This document shows, in pieces, positions 28,135 to 35,924 of a stretch of DNA of 64,000 nucleotides (positions within the stretch are counted from its first letter, which is position 1; each line of letters begins with the position of its first letter). Position numbers and translations under genes: made by a program. The stretch is from Lewinella sp038528965 (GTDB taxonomy: Bacteria; Bacteroidota; Bacteroidia; Chitinophagales; Saprospiraceae), in assembly GCA_038528965.1 (NCBI GenBank), contig JBCBEC010000004.1:310001-374000 (forward strand). Direction: 5' to 3'. Below the pieces are notes generated by a model. It was not told the DNA's origin. It worked only from the letters and a program-made list of their open reading frames with translations, and searched no databases.

Positions 28135-28578
28135 ATGGACCACGACAACCTATTAGACGACCACTCTCCCATCATTGATGAGTTAACCTTCAGTCAGCCC
28201 GTCCGTGATTACTTGAAAGAATCAGCTGGATGGTCAAAATTTCTAGGCATTGTTGGCTTTATCTTTTTGGGCTTAAGCGTTCTTAGCATTATTTTCCTAG
28301 CAATAAACATGGCCTCTTTAAGTGGACTTGGCGGAGGAGGTATCGGAGGAGCTTTCATCCTCTTATATGTTGTATTAACCGCCATCTTTGCTATCCCTGT
28401 TTATCATCTTTACAATTTTGCGACAAAAACGCAAGAAGCACTGCAACGCGAAAATCAATCCCTTTTAGTAGGTGCATTTTCCAGCCACAAGACCGTGTTT
28501 AAGTTTTACGGCATTGTGATGATTATCGTCCTCGCGCTCTACGCCATTGTAATTATAATGACCATGTTAGGCATTTAA
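28135..28578 (+). CDS. DUF5362-like small membrane protein
   Basis: A 147-residue protein with three to four hydrophobic segments (about residues 36-60, 70-90 and 120-145), a Gly-rich loop SLSGLGGGGIGGAF and the motif VYHLYNFATKTQEALQREN. It resembles the DUF5362 family; function unknown. It is on the opposite strand between hisF and hisIE and its 3' end is 8 bp from the hisF stop. A promoter-like TATCTTTA lies about 60 bp upstream. Confidence 0.75.
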   Translation: MDHDNLLDDHSPIIDELTFSQPVRDYLKESAGWSKFLGIVGFIFLGLSVLSIIFLAINMASLSGLGGGGIGGAFILLYVVLTAIFAIPVYHLYNFATKTQEALQRENQSLLVGAFSSHKTVFKFYGIVMIIVLALYAIVIIMTMLGI

Positions 28579-28586
28579 CAAGAGGC

Positions 28587-29342
28587 CTACAGCCGAACGG
28601 TAATTTGCTGTTCGTGCAAATACTGCTTTAAGTTTGGAATAGGAATTTCACCAAAGTGGAAGATGCTTGCCGCCAAACCGGCATCAGCCTTTCCTTTGGT
28701 GAAAACCTCCGCAAAATGTGCCTCCGTACCCGCACCACCGGAAGCGATAACCGGAATCTGCACCAGCTCTGACACCTGAGCGATGGCCTCGTTGGCGAAG
28801 CCTGCCTTAGTGCCGTCATGGTCCATACTGGTGAAAAGAATTTCGCCAGCGCCTCGGTTTTCCGCCTCCTTGACCCAATCAAAAAGCTTGATTTCTGTGG
28901 CTATGCGCCCTCCGTTGAGATGCACATACCAGTCGCCATCAACTTGTTTAGCATCTACAGCAAGGACCACAAATTGGCTCCCGAAACCTGCGGCTAGTTC
29001 GCTGATCAACTCTGGCCGGCGCACGGCTGCCGAATTGATAGAGATTTTATCCGCACCAGCATCCAACAACACCCCCACATCCTCCACCGAACGAATTCCT
29101 CCGCCTAGCGTAAAGGGTATACGCAAGTGCCGGGCAATGTCGCGTGCCAGGGCCGCTAAGGTTTTGCGCTTTTCGTGGGTTGCCGTGATATCCAGAAACA
29201 CTAATTCATCTGCACCTTCATCGCTGTAGCGAGCACCCAGCTCCACAGGGTCACCGGCATCCCGCAATTGAACAAAATTGACGCCTTTAACCGTACGGCC
29301 ATCCTTAATATCCAAGCAGGGTATGATTCTTTTAGCTAGCAT
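28587..29342 (-). CDS. hisF: Imidazole glycerol phosphate synthase cyclase subunit HisF
   Basis: A TIM-barrel (251 residues) that forms IGP and AICAR using ammonia from HisH. It begins MLAKRIIPCLDIKDGRTVKG with the catalytic Asp11 in CLDIKDG. The second catalytic Asp is in FTSMDHDGTKAG, and FTLGGGIRSVEDV and VIASGGAGT bind phosphate. The hisA stop lies 8 bp upstream on the same strand. Confidence 0.98.
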   Translation of the reverse strand: MLAKRIIPCLDIKDGRTVKGVNFVQLRDAGDPVELGARYSDEGADELVFLDITATHEKRKTLAALARDIARHLRIPFTLGGGIRSVEDVGVLLDAGADKISINSAAVRRPELISELAAGFGSQFVVLAVDAKQVDGDWYVHLNGGRIATEIKLFDWVKEAENRGAGEILFTSMDHDGTKAGFANEAIAQVSELVQIPVIASGGAGTEAHFAEVFTKGKADAGLAASIFHFGEIPIPNLKQYLHEQQITVRL

Positions 29343-29350
29343 GCTGGGAG

Positions 29351-30061
29351 TTATTTGATCAAGTCTTTCAATGAGAGACGGCCTTCATAGATGGCTTTGC
29401 CGATAATGGCACCGAAACAGCCAAGGTCTTGTAGCTTTTCGATTTCCTCCATCTCCGTTACACCACCACTGGCAATAAGTTGAAGGTCAGGAAAGCGCTC
29501 GCGGATTTCACCGTACAATTCCAAAGCCGAGCCTTGGAGTAAGCCATCCTTCGAAACATCCGTGCAGATGACATAACGTATACCCGCAGCCAGGTAGCGC
29601 TCCAAAAATGGGAGCAGCTCCTCCTGACTTTCTTCCTGCCAACCACTTACGGCAATCTTCCCGTTTTTTACATCCGCTCCCAGAATAATACGCTCCGCAC
29701 CAAAACGCTGTAGCCAGGCTAGAAAGCGCTCTGGATTTTTCACAGCTACAGTGCCCCCTGTTACCTGAGCGGCACCGCTTTCAAAGGCAATGCGTAAATC
29801 CTCATCTTGCTTCAGTCCACCACCAAAGTCAATGTGCAAATCGATGCGGGTAGCTATACGTTCAAGGACCTTATAGTTGACAATATGTTTGGCTTTAGCG
29901 CCATCCAAATCAACGAGGTGGAGGCGAGTTACGCCAGCATCCGCAAACTGTTTGGCTACTTCCAGTGGATCTTCGTTATAGACCTTCTTCTGCTCGTAGT
30001 CGCCCTGCGTAAGGCGCACACACTTGCCGTCGATGATGTCAATTGCGGGGATGATGTACAT
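29351..30061 (-). CDS. hisA: ProFAR isomerase HisA
   Basis: A 236-residue TIM-barrel that isomerises the ProFAR aminoaldose to the ketose. MYIIPAIDIIDGKCVRLTQG holds the catalytic Asp (AIDI). DFGGGLKQDEDL and ASGGVTEMEEIEKL are phosphate-binding loops, and CTDVSKDGLLQG holds the second catalytic Asp. hisH stop is 3 bp upstream. Confidence 0.98.
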   Translation of the reverse strand: MYIIPAIDIIDGKCVRLTQGDYEQKKVYNEDPLEVAKQFADAGVTRLHLVDLDGAKAKHIVNYKVLERIATRIDLHIDFGGGLKQDEDLRIAFESGAAQVTGGTVAVKNPERFLAWLQRFGAERIILGADVKNGKIAVSGWQEESQEELLPFLERYLAAGIRYVICTDVSKDGLLQGSALELYGEIRERFPDLQLIASGGVTEMEEIEKLQDLGCFGAIIGKAIYEGRLSLKDLIK

Positions 30062-30064
30062 ATG

Positions 30065-30652
30065 CTATTGTGCTAAAAAGTCTTTTAAGATTTGTTCGCC
30101 CACACTCCCAGACTTCTCCGGGTGAAACTGGGTGGCAAAGAAGTTATCCTTGCGAAGCACCGCGCTAAAGGGGTGTACGTAGTCGGATTCTGCCACCGTG
30201 TAGGGGCCCGTTTCTACGTAGTAACTGTGGACGAAATAAGTGTATTGACCTTCCAAATTTGGGCTTAGCCAGGTATCCTCCTTTAGACGCAAGATGTTCC
30301 AACCCATGTGGGGCACTTTTTCACCTTTGACCGGTTGGAAGCGCTTCACCGCCTGCGGAATAATGCCCAGGCAGGGTGTGTTGTTGTCCTCTTCCGAATA
30401 TTCGCACAGCAGTTGCATACCCAGGCATACGCCAAGAACGGGTTGAGTGAGAGAACGGATGAGTTGATCCAAGCCCTGCTGCCGCAAAAAGCGCATCGTA
30501 GTGCCTGCTGCTCCAACTCCGGGGAATATCACTTTATCTGCTGCCGCAATCTGTTCGTGGTCAGCAGTGAGTACTGCTTTTACTCCGATCCGCTCCAAGG
30601 CGTACAGTACTGAGCGGACATTACCAGCATTATAATCGATTACTGCTACCAT
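30065..30652 (-). CDS. hisH: Imidazole glycerol phosphate synthase glutaminase subunit HisH
   Basis: A class I glutaminase (195 residues) that supplies ammonia to HisF. The nucleophile is in GVCLGMQLLCE and the His/Glu of the triad in TQFHPEKSG. PHMGWN is the conserved oxyanion-loop neighbour. It is packed between hisB (2 bp) and hisA (3 bp). Confidence 0.98.
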   Translation of the reverse strand: MVAVIDYNAGNVRSVLYALERIGVKAVLTADHEQIAAADKVIFPGVGAAGTTMRFLRQQGLDQLIRSLTQPVLGVCLGMQLLCEYSEEDNNTPCLGIIPQAVKRFQPVKGEKVPHMGWNILRLKEDTWLSPNLEGQYTYFVHSYYVETGPYTVAESDYVHPFSAVLRKDNFFATQFHPEKSGSVGEQILKDFLAQ

Positions 30653-30654
30653 GA

Positions 30655-31791
30655 CTATAACATCCCTTTTGTACTAGGCAATTGCGCCGAGCGTGCGTCG
30701 CGTCGTTTTGCCATACCAATGGCACGGGCTAAGCCCTTAAATATGGCCTCAATCTTATGGTGCTCATTATCACCCTCCACTTTGATATTGAGGTTGCAAC
30801 GCGCAGCATCTGAAAAAGATTTGAAGAAGTGGAAAAACATCTCGGTGGGCATATCGCCAATTTTCTCGCGGCGGAATTCTGCATCCCAAACAATCCACGG
30901 GCGGCCGCCAAAATCGATTGCCACTTGTGCCAGCACATCGTCCATTGGCAGGTAAAAGCCGTAGCGTTCAATGCCTAGCTTATTACCTAAAGCCTGGGCA
31001 AAAGCATCACCTAATGCCAGGGCTGTATCTTCAATAGTGTGGTGTTCATCAATGTGCAAGTCACCCTCCACTTTGATGATGAGATCACTACTAGAATGGC
31101 GGGCAATTTGCTCAAGCATATGATCAAAGAACCCAAGTCCCGTGTGGATTTCTGCTTTTCCGGTGCCATCTAAGTCCAGCTCAATGCGGATATCCGTTTC
31201 CTTGGTCTTGCGGTGTACACTAGCCTTGCGACTTCCTAGTTTGAGCAGGGCGTAGATATCAGCCCAGTCCTTGGTGGTCAACGCTATTGTGTTGCCCAGT
31301 TTTTGCAGTTGCTCTTGGGCTAGTTCATCTGCTCCCAGATCAGGGTCATTGTTGATCCAAATACCTCGGGCGCCCATATTTTGCGCTAGCTGCATATCTG
31401 TCAAGCGGTCTCCAACTACATAGCTATTAGCCAAATCATACTCACCATTCATATAGTGCTGCACCAAGTCCGTACCAGGTTTACGGGTGGGTTTATTCTC
31501 GTGCGCAAAGGTGCGATCAATGACAATTTCCGAAAACTCAATGCCCTCTCCTTTGAGGGTATTCACAATCAGGTTCTGAGCGGGCCAAAAGCCCTCCTCC
31601 GGAAAACTATCCGTACCGAGGCCATCCTGGTTAGTGACCATTACCAATTCGTAGTCCAACTCACGCGCGATCCGTCCCAGGTATTGGAAAACACCGGGGT
31701 AGAAAGTTACCTTATCCAATGCATCTACCTGGTAGTCCTCTGGTTCGAGGTTTAAGGTACCATCGCGGTCTAGGAAGAGTATTTTTTTCAT
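30655..31791 (-). CDS. hisB: Bifunctional histidinol-phosphatase/imidazoleglycerol-phosphate dehydratase HisB
   Basis: Steps 6 and 8 of histidine synthesis in one 378-residue protein. The N-terminal HAD phosphatase (about residues 1-165) begins MKKILFLDRDGTLNLEPED with the DxDGT nucleophile motif. The IGPD domain (about 185-378) has DHMLEQIARHSSSDL, DEHHTIEDTALALG, DFGGRPW and DNEHHKIEAIFKGLARA with the His/Glu metal ligands. The fused form is typical of gammaproteobacteria and many Bacteroidota. Start and the hisC stop overlap by 4 bp. Confidence 0.98.
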   Translation of the reverse strand: MKKILFLDRDGTLNLEPEDYQVDALDKVTFYPGVFQYLGRIARELDYELVMVTNQDGLGTDSFPEEGFWPAQNLIVNTLKGEGIEFSEIVIDRTFAHENKPTRKPGTDLVQHYMNGEYDLANSYVVGDRLTDMQLAQNMGARGIWINNDPDLGADELAQEQLQKLGNTIALTTKDWADIYALLKLGSRKASVHRKTKETDIRIELDLDGTGKAEIHTGLGFFDHMLEQIARHSSSDLIIKVEGDLHIDEHHTIEDTALALGDAFAQALGNKLGIERYGFYLPMDDVLAQVAIDFGGRPWIVWDAEFRREKIGDMPTEMFFHFFKSFSDAARCNLNIKVEGDNEHHKIEAIFKGLARAIGMAKRRDARSAQLPSTKGML

Positions 31792-32837
31792 TGTTCGTTC
31801 ATTTCCAGTAGTGCTCGAAATAGGCGTTCATTTTCCTCAGGTGTACCTACCGTAAAACGTAAACAACCTTCGCAGCCGTACTGACCAGAGCGGTCGCGTA
31901 CAATGATGCCGCGGTCCATTAAATACTTATAAATCCCTTTAGGGTCGGTCACCTTTGCTAAGATAAAGTTGCTGCTGGAGGGGTAGAGGCGTTCGACAAA
32001 TTCCAGTCCCGCCAGGTATTGTTGCACCAGCGCACGTTGACCTAAAATATTGCGCACTTCTTTGGCTTGTCGGTCTTTTTGCTGCAAAGCATCTAGCGCT
32101 GCTTTTTGACTAAGCCGATTGACGTTATAAGGTGGCTTAACGGCGTTGAGAAGTTGGATGATTTCCTCCGAAGCAAAAGCCATCCCGAGGCGAATCCCCG
32201 CCATGCCCCAAGCCTTGGAGAAAGTCTGCATAATAACCAGGTTGGGAAAACGCTCCAGCCAAGTGGTGTAGGAAGGGCGATTGGCAAAGTCAACATAGGC
32301 TTCATCAACTACTACTATTCCAGGAAACTGTGCCACCAATTGTTCCATCGCAGAAACAGGAAAATCATTTCCACTTGGATTATTTGGTGTGCAAAGCCAA
32401 AGTAGCTTTGTTTGCTCGGTAACCGCCGCCAGAATCGCCTTCACATCCGGCACAAAACCAGGTTTGAGCGGTACCTTTTTCACCGCCACATTATTGATAT
32501 CCGCACTTACCTGATACATGCCGTAGGTAGGTGGTAGGATAATTACTTCGTCTTGCCCCGGTTCACAAAAGATGCGGAAGAGCAGATCAATCACTTCATC
32601 ACTCCCGTTGCCCAGCATAATCTGCTTGGCAGGTACGCCTTTTATACCCTCCAGTTCTGCTTTTACCGCAGCAGCCAGGGGGTCCGGGTAACGATTCAGC
32701 CCTGACTCAAATGGATTTTCGTTCGCATCCAAATAAACCTCGGCTTGTCCCTTAAACTCATCCCGAGCAGAGGAGTAGGGTTTTAGGGCCGCAATATTGG
32801 GGCGAATTAAGGTTGTGAGATCAAATGTTGGAGCCAT
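31788..32837 (-). CDS. hisC: Histidinol-phosphate aminotransferase HisC
   Basis: PLP-dependent transfer of an amino group from glutamate to imidazole acetol phosphate. The 349-residue protein is a fold-type I aminotransferase: NENPFESGLNRYPDP, GNGSDEVIDLLFRIF, TPNNPSGNDF, VVDEAYVDFA and the PLP lysine in QTFSKAWGMAGIRLG. Its 3' end overlaps hisB by 4 bp, consistent with translational coupling. Confidence 0.97.
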   Translation of the reverse strand: MAPTFDLTTLIRPNIAALKPYSSARDEFKGQAEVYLDANENPFESGLNRYPDPLAAAVKAELEGIKGVPAKQIMLGNGSDEVIDLLFRIFCEPGQDEVIILPPTYGMYQVSADINNVAVKKVPLKPGFVPDVKAILAAVTEQTKLLWLCTPNNPSGNDFPVSAMEQLVAQFPGIVVVDEAYVDFANRPSYTTWLERFPNLVIMQTFSKAWGMAGIRLGMAFASEEIIQLLNAVKPPYNVNRLSQKAALDALQQKDRQAKEVRNILGQRALVQQYLAGLEFVERLYPSSSNFILAKVTDPKGIYKYLMDRGIIVRDRSGQYGCEGCLRFTVGTPEENERLFRALLEMNEQ

Positions 32838-32841
32838 GAGC

Positions 32842-34128
32842 TTAGCTTTTTAGACTTGCTAAACGAATACTTACGGCCAACTTGTGAGCATCCAAGGATT
32901 CGGCCGCCGCCATCGTTTCCACCGTTGGGCCAATATTTTGTAGTCCCTGGGGAGTAAGTTGCTGGAAGGTAATCTTGCGCACAAAGGAATCAAGTGAGAC
33001 CCCGCTGTAAGCGCGAGCAAAACCGTTAGTAGGAAGGGTGTGATTGGTACCGCTAGCGTAATCGCCCACTGATTCCGGTGTGTAGTGCCCCATGAATACG
33101 GAACCGGCATTGATAATACCTTCGACCCAAGTCTCCGGTTGATCAACAGCTAAGATCAAGTGCTCTGGGCCATAGGCATTGATCAAGGCCGTTGCTTCTC
33201 TTTGGTCATTTACCACGATGGTTGCGCTATTGGCTAAACTAGCTGCAGCAAAATCGCGGCGAGGAAGTTGGGCCAATTGTTCCTCCGTGGCTTTTTGCAC
33301 CGCTTCGGCCATTTGCTCACTGTAGCACACTAGCACCACCTGGCTATCCGCACCGTGCTCGGCTTGGCTCAGAAGGTCTGCGGCAACAAAAGCGGGCTGA
33401 GCACTTTCATCGGCTACGACCATCACCTCCGATGGGCCAGCTGGCATATCTATGGCCACCCCTATTTTACTGATCAGTTGCTTAGCAACCGTAACGTAAG
33501 CGTTGCCAGGACCAAATATTTTGTAGGTAGCAGGAATACTTTTTGTACCGTAAGCCATAGCGGCTATAGCCTGTGCTCCGCCTACGCGGAAGATCTGTTC
33601 TACACCTGCTATTTGGGCGGCATATAGTATTGCTGGGTGTACCGAACCGTCTTTTTGCGGAGGTGTACATAATACCACCTCCCGGCAACCGGCCAAGACC
33701 GCCGGCACTGCTAGCATTAATACGGTAGAAAACAAAGGAGCAGTGCCACCAGGCACGTACAGGCCTACCCGCTCTATACCGACACTCCGGCGCCAGCAAC
33801 GGACGCCAGGCATGGTTTCTACCGTTGGAGTAGCATCCTGCTGAGCGCGGTGAAATTGTTCGATATTCTGCTTGGCGGTTTGAATGGCCGTGCGCAATTC
33901 AGAACTGATCTGCTCGCCGGACAAGGCAATTTCTTCTTTACTAACTGCCAGATCGGCTAGGCGGACGCCATCAAATTTTGCGGTAAAATCGAGTAGTGCC
34001 TCATCGCCACGCTGAGCTACCTCTTGCAAGATTTCACCAACGGGTGCTTCCAACTGCTGCAAATCCATAGCGGGACGAGCCAGGATATTACTCCACTCTT
34101 CGGGCTGGGGTTGAATATAGCGACGCAT
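32842..34128 (-). CDS. hisD: Histidinol dehydrogenase HisD
   Basis: Oxidises histidinol to histidine in two NAD-dependent steps with zinc. It has 428 residues, normal for the family. GLYVPGGTAPLFSTVLM binds NAD, and IDMPAGPSEVMVVAD, LLSQAEHGADSQVVLV and HTLPTNGFARAYSGVS carry the conserved Gln, His and Glu/His catalytic or zinc residues. hisC begins 4 bp after it and hisG ends 1 bp before it. Confidence 0.98.
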   Translation of the reverse strand: MRRYIQPQPEEWSNILARPAMDLQQLEAPVGEILQEVAQRGDEALLDFTAKFDGVRLADLAVSKEEIALSGEQISSELRTAIQTAKQNIEQFHRAQQDATPTVETMPGVRCWRRSVGIERVGLYVPGGTAPLFSTVLMLAVPAVLAGCREVVLCTPPQKDGSVHPAILYAAQIAGVEQIFRVGGAQAIAAMAYGTKSIPATYKIFGPGNAYVTVAKQLISKIGVAIDMPAGPSEVMVVADESAQPAFVAADLLSQAEHGADSQVVLVCYSEQMAEAVQKATEEQLAQLPRRDFAAASLANSATIVVNDQREATALINAYGPEHLILAVDQPETWVEGIINAGSVFMGHYTPESVGDYASGTNHTLPTNGFARAYSGVSLDSFVRKITFQQLTPQGLQNIGPTVETMAAAESLDAHKLAVSIRLASLKS

Positions 34129-34129
34129 A

Positions 34130-34990
34130 CTAGAGAATCATTTTTTGGATGGGAACGATGAGGATACCTTCTGCTCCTTTAGCCTTCAGGGAGTCGATAA
34201 TTTCCCAAAAACTATCTTCGGAAATAACCGTGTGAATGGAGCTCCATCCTTTTTCAGCTAGGGGCATGACGGTAGGGCTCTTCATTCCGGGCAAGAGTTG
34301 AATAATCTCATTTACGGACTCGTCCGGAGCGTTCATCAACAAGTATTGGTTCTTACGTGCGGTGAGCACCGATTCGATACGAAAAACCAACTTATCGAGT
34401 ATTTGTTGGGCGGCAGGGGCAAGATTTTTCGTCTTAACGATGCAAGCCTGTGAGCGGAGCATTACCTCCTTTTCCTCGAGGTTGTTTTTGAATAGGGTAC
34501 TACCAGTGCTTACGAGATCGCAAATAGCATCAGCCAGACCAATGTTCGGAGCAATTTCTACCGAGCCTGAAATCTCGTGTATTTCTGCCTCCAAACCATT
34601 TTCTTGAAGATAAGTGCGCAGCGAATTAGGGTAGGAAGTAGCAATGCGCTTACCACCTAGCCACTCTACCCCTGTATAGTCTACCCCACGTGGTACTGCT
34701 ATAGACAAGCGGCACTTAGAGAACCCAAGTGCTAGCACCTCTTCGATGCTTTTTTGCTTTTCAATGTAGGTGTTTTGACCAATGATGCCGATATCAGCAA
34801 CACCATCTTGCACATATTGGGGAATATCACCGTTACGGAGGTAAAGTATATCGATAGGAAAATTACGCGCGGAGGCCTTGAGTTGGTTACGGCCATTATC
34901 GATGCTGATGCCACATTCTTTGAGCAGGCGGAGTGAATCATCAAGCAGGCGCCCAGATTTTTGTACAGCTACTTTGAGTCGATTGGACAT
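34130..34990 (-). CDS. hisG: ATP phosphoribosyltransferase HisG (long form)
   Basis: First, feedback-regulated step of histidine synthesis. At 286 residues it is the long, homohexameric form with a C-terminal regulatory domain (last 80 or so residues, ending EGILIVPIQKMIL), so it does not need HisZ. Motifs: VAVQKSGRLLDDSLRLL, DIGIIGQNTY, KRIATSYPNSLRTYL and the PRPP-binding loop ICDLVSTGSTLFKNNL. It is the first structural gene of the operon; the attenuator lies immediately upstream. Confidence 0.98.
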   Translation of the reverse strand: MSNRLKVAVQKSGRLLDDSLRLLKECGISIDNGRNQLKASARNFPIDILYLRNGDIPQYVQDGVADIGIIGQNTYIEKQKSIEEVLALGFSKCRLSIAVPRGVDYTGVEWLGGKRIATSYPNSLRTYLQENGLEAEIHEISGSVEIAPNIGLADAICDLVSTGSTLFKNNLEEKEVMLRSQACIVKTKNLAPAAQQILDKLVFRIESVLTARKNQYLLMNAPDESVNEIIQLLPGMKSPTVMPLAEKGWSSIHTVISEDSFWEIIDSLKAKGAEGILIVPIQKMIL

Positions 34991-35033
34991 GATTTGGAGA
35001 TTTGGGTTCGTTATTTTGCTTGGTTTGGGGAAA

Positions 35034-35070
35034 TAAAAAAAGGCCCTCCGCGACTAACGGAAGACCTTCT
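35034..35070 (-). terminator. Intrinsic terminator in the his leader (attenuator)
   Basis: On the minus strand AAGGTCTTCCG (35068-35058) pairs with CGGAGGGCCTT (35050-35040), 11 bp with two G-U pairs and a 7-nt loop, followed by a T run. It sits between the leader peptide stop (35093) and the hisG start (34990), where a classical attenuator terminator would be. I did not find a strong alternative antiterminator pairing by eye. Confidence 0.85.
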
Positions 35071-35092
35071 TTGTGACTTTTCTAACAAGTAA

Positions 35093-35167
35093 TTATGCAC
35101 ATACGAGATCACCATTCGCCGCTGGAGCAAATTCTAAATGGTGATGATGTACAAAAGTTGCGAACAT
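35093..35167 (-). CDS. hisL: His operon leader peptide (24 residues)
   Basis: A small ORF, ATG at 35167 and TAA at 35095-35093. It reads MFATFVHHHHLEF and continues APAANGDLVCA. Four consecutive His codons (CAT CAT CAC CAT, 35149-35138) are followed by a terminator hairpin and hisG, the layout of a histidine attenuator. The CACCATT (35143-35137) that includes the last His codons pairs with AATGGTG (35116-35110), so a ribosome stalled at the His codons would disrupt this hairpin. Regulation by charged tRNA-His is inferred from structure. The symbol is by analogy with enteric hisL. No Shine-Dalgarno is apparent. Confidence 0.85.
   Translation of the reverse strand: MFATFVHHHHLEFAPAANGDLVCA
35110..35143 (-). 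promoter_or_regulatory. Leader hairpin overlapping the His codons
   Basis: Perfect 7-bp inverted repeat CACCATT/AATGGTG with a 20-nt loop, on the leader transcript. Its 5' arm contains the last two His codons of the leader peptide. It is the candidate pause or 1:2 hairpin of the attenuator. Confidence 0.65.
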
Positions 35168-35182
35168 TCTTGTTAAAGTATG

Positions 35183-35255
35183 TGGTGTGGGGCGGAATCG
35201 AACCGCCGACACATGGATTTTCAGTCCATTGCTCTACCAACTGAGCTACCGCACC
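35183..35255 (-). tRNA. tRNA-Phe (GAA)
   Basis: A 73-nt cloverleaf without encoded CCA. Acceptor GGTGCGG pairs with CCACACC with one C-A mismatch, the D arm is GCTC..GAGC, the anticodon stem ATGGA/TCCAT encloses CTGAAAA with anticodon GAA, and the T arm is GGCGG-TTCGATT-CCGCC. Discriminator A73. The 3' end is 15 nt upstream of the his leader ATG, so the tRNA is likely on the same primary transcript. Confidence 0.97.
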
Positions 35256-35290
35256 AACCTATTGAAATTGCCTTTCTTTCAAAGGCGTGG

Positions 35291-35321
35291 CAAATGTAGA
35301 ATATATTTTTATAGAAGGCAA
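35291..35321 (-). promoter_or_regulatory. Promoter for tRNA-Phe and probably the his leader
   Basis: On the minus strand TTG (35321-35319), 20-nt spacer, TACATTTG (35298-35291) matches the Bacteroidota -33/-7 consensus (TTG-N19-21-TAnnTTTG). It lies 35 bp upstream of the tRNA. No room exists for a separate promoter between the tRNA and the leader ATG. Confidence 0.7.
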
Positions 35322-35924
35322 GGAATTGAAGTATTTTTTGATAGTTCTTTAGGTAGCGATGGTTTTGCGCGCCGGCAAACACACAAGGAGTTTTAAAGTA
35401 ACGAGTAATTTTATTTTTTGTTTTTATTTTGATTTTTTCGTATATTCACATCAAGAACAAGGAAAGTGCTCTCAATCAGTGGACGTAATTCCCTCACCTT
35501 CTGGCTAAGGAGCTCCCAAAGTGGTGAGGCTAATCGATGGGTTTTTAACCAAAGCTTTTCTTTTCAATTAAAGATGTTGTTGGCCTTATTAATGATTTGT
35601 CATTGATAGGGGTGTGATCTTGCTGCATGGCTTATTGAAGCCAGGTGGTTTTGGACCAGGCGAATAAGGGAGGGTCCCGCCATGCGGGTCGTGCTCGTGC
35701 GCTCAAAACTTGATCTACTACTGGATAAATGTAAAGCTAGTAGCAAAATCATTTCCAACTTAATGGGAAGCATAGGCCATACGCACAGCTCTCAACATGT
35801 AACGCATCCCTCCATTCCACGTCTCAATTCCAAAGCAGATCCTGCGCAGTACCTAAATTCTACGGCCAAGCACACTATTTAAGGGCTACTTACCGTACTT
35901 TAGGCAGAACTAATTAACTGTAGC
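35322..35924. other. Gene-free stretch with short inverted repeats
   Basis: No convincing gene in 600 bp. CCTCACC (35492-35498) and GGTGAGG (35523-35529) form a possible stem around CTTCTGGCTAAGGAGCTCC. A palindrome CCCGCCATGCGGG lies near 35676. The 66-residue frame at 35682 looks random. The stretch may contain decayed repeats or an unrecognised RNA. Confidence 0.4.

Noticed and set aside
28783..29229. 148-codon frame antisense to hisF
   Set aside because: hisF is certain and the antisense translation is Ser/Pro/Arg-rich, a typical shadow.
35040..35116. Strong antiterminator pairing in the his leader
   Set aside because: Only about 5 bp (GATCT with AGGTC) could be found by eye; the terminator and leader peptide are clear, but the exclusive alternative fold is not shown.
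35682..35882. 66-codon plus-strand frame upstream of the MtfA-like gene
   Set aside because: Begins in a palindrome CCCGCCATGCGGG and its composition is random.
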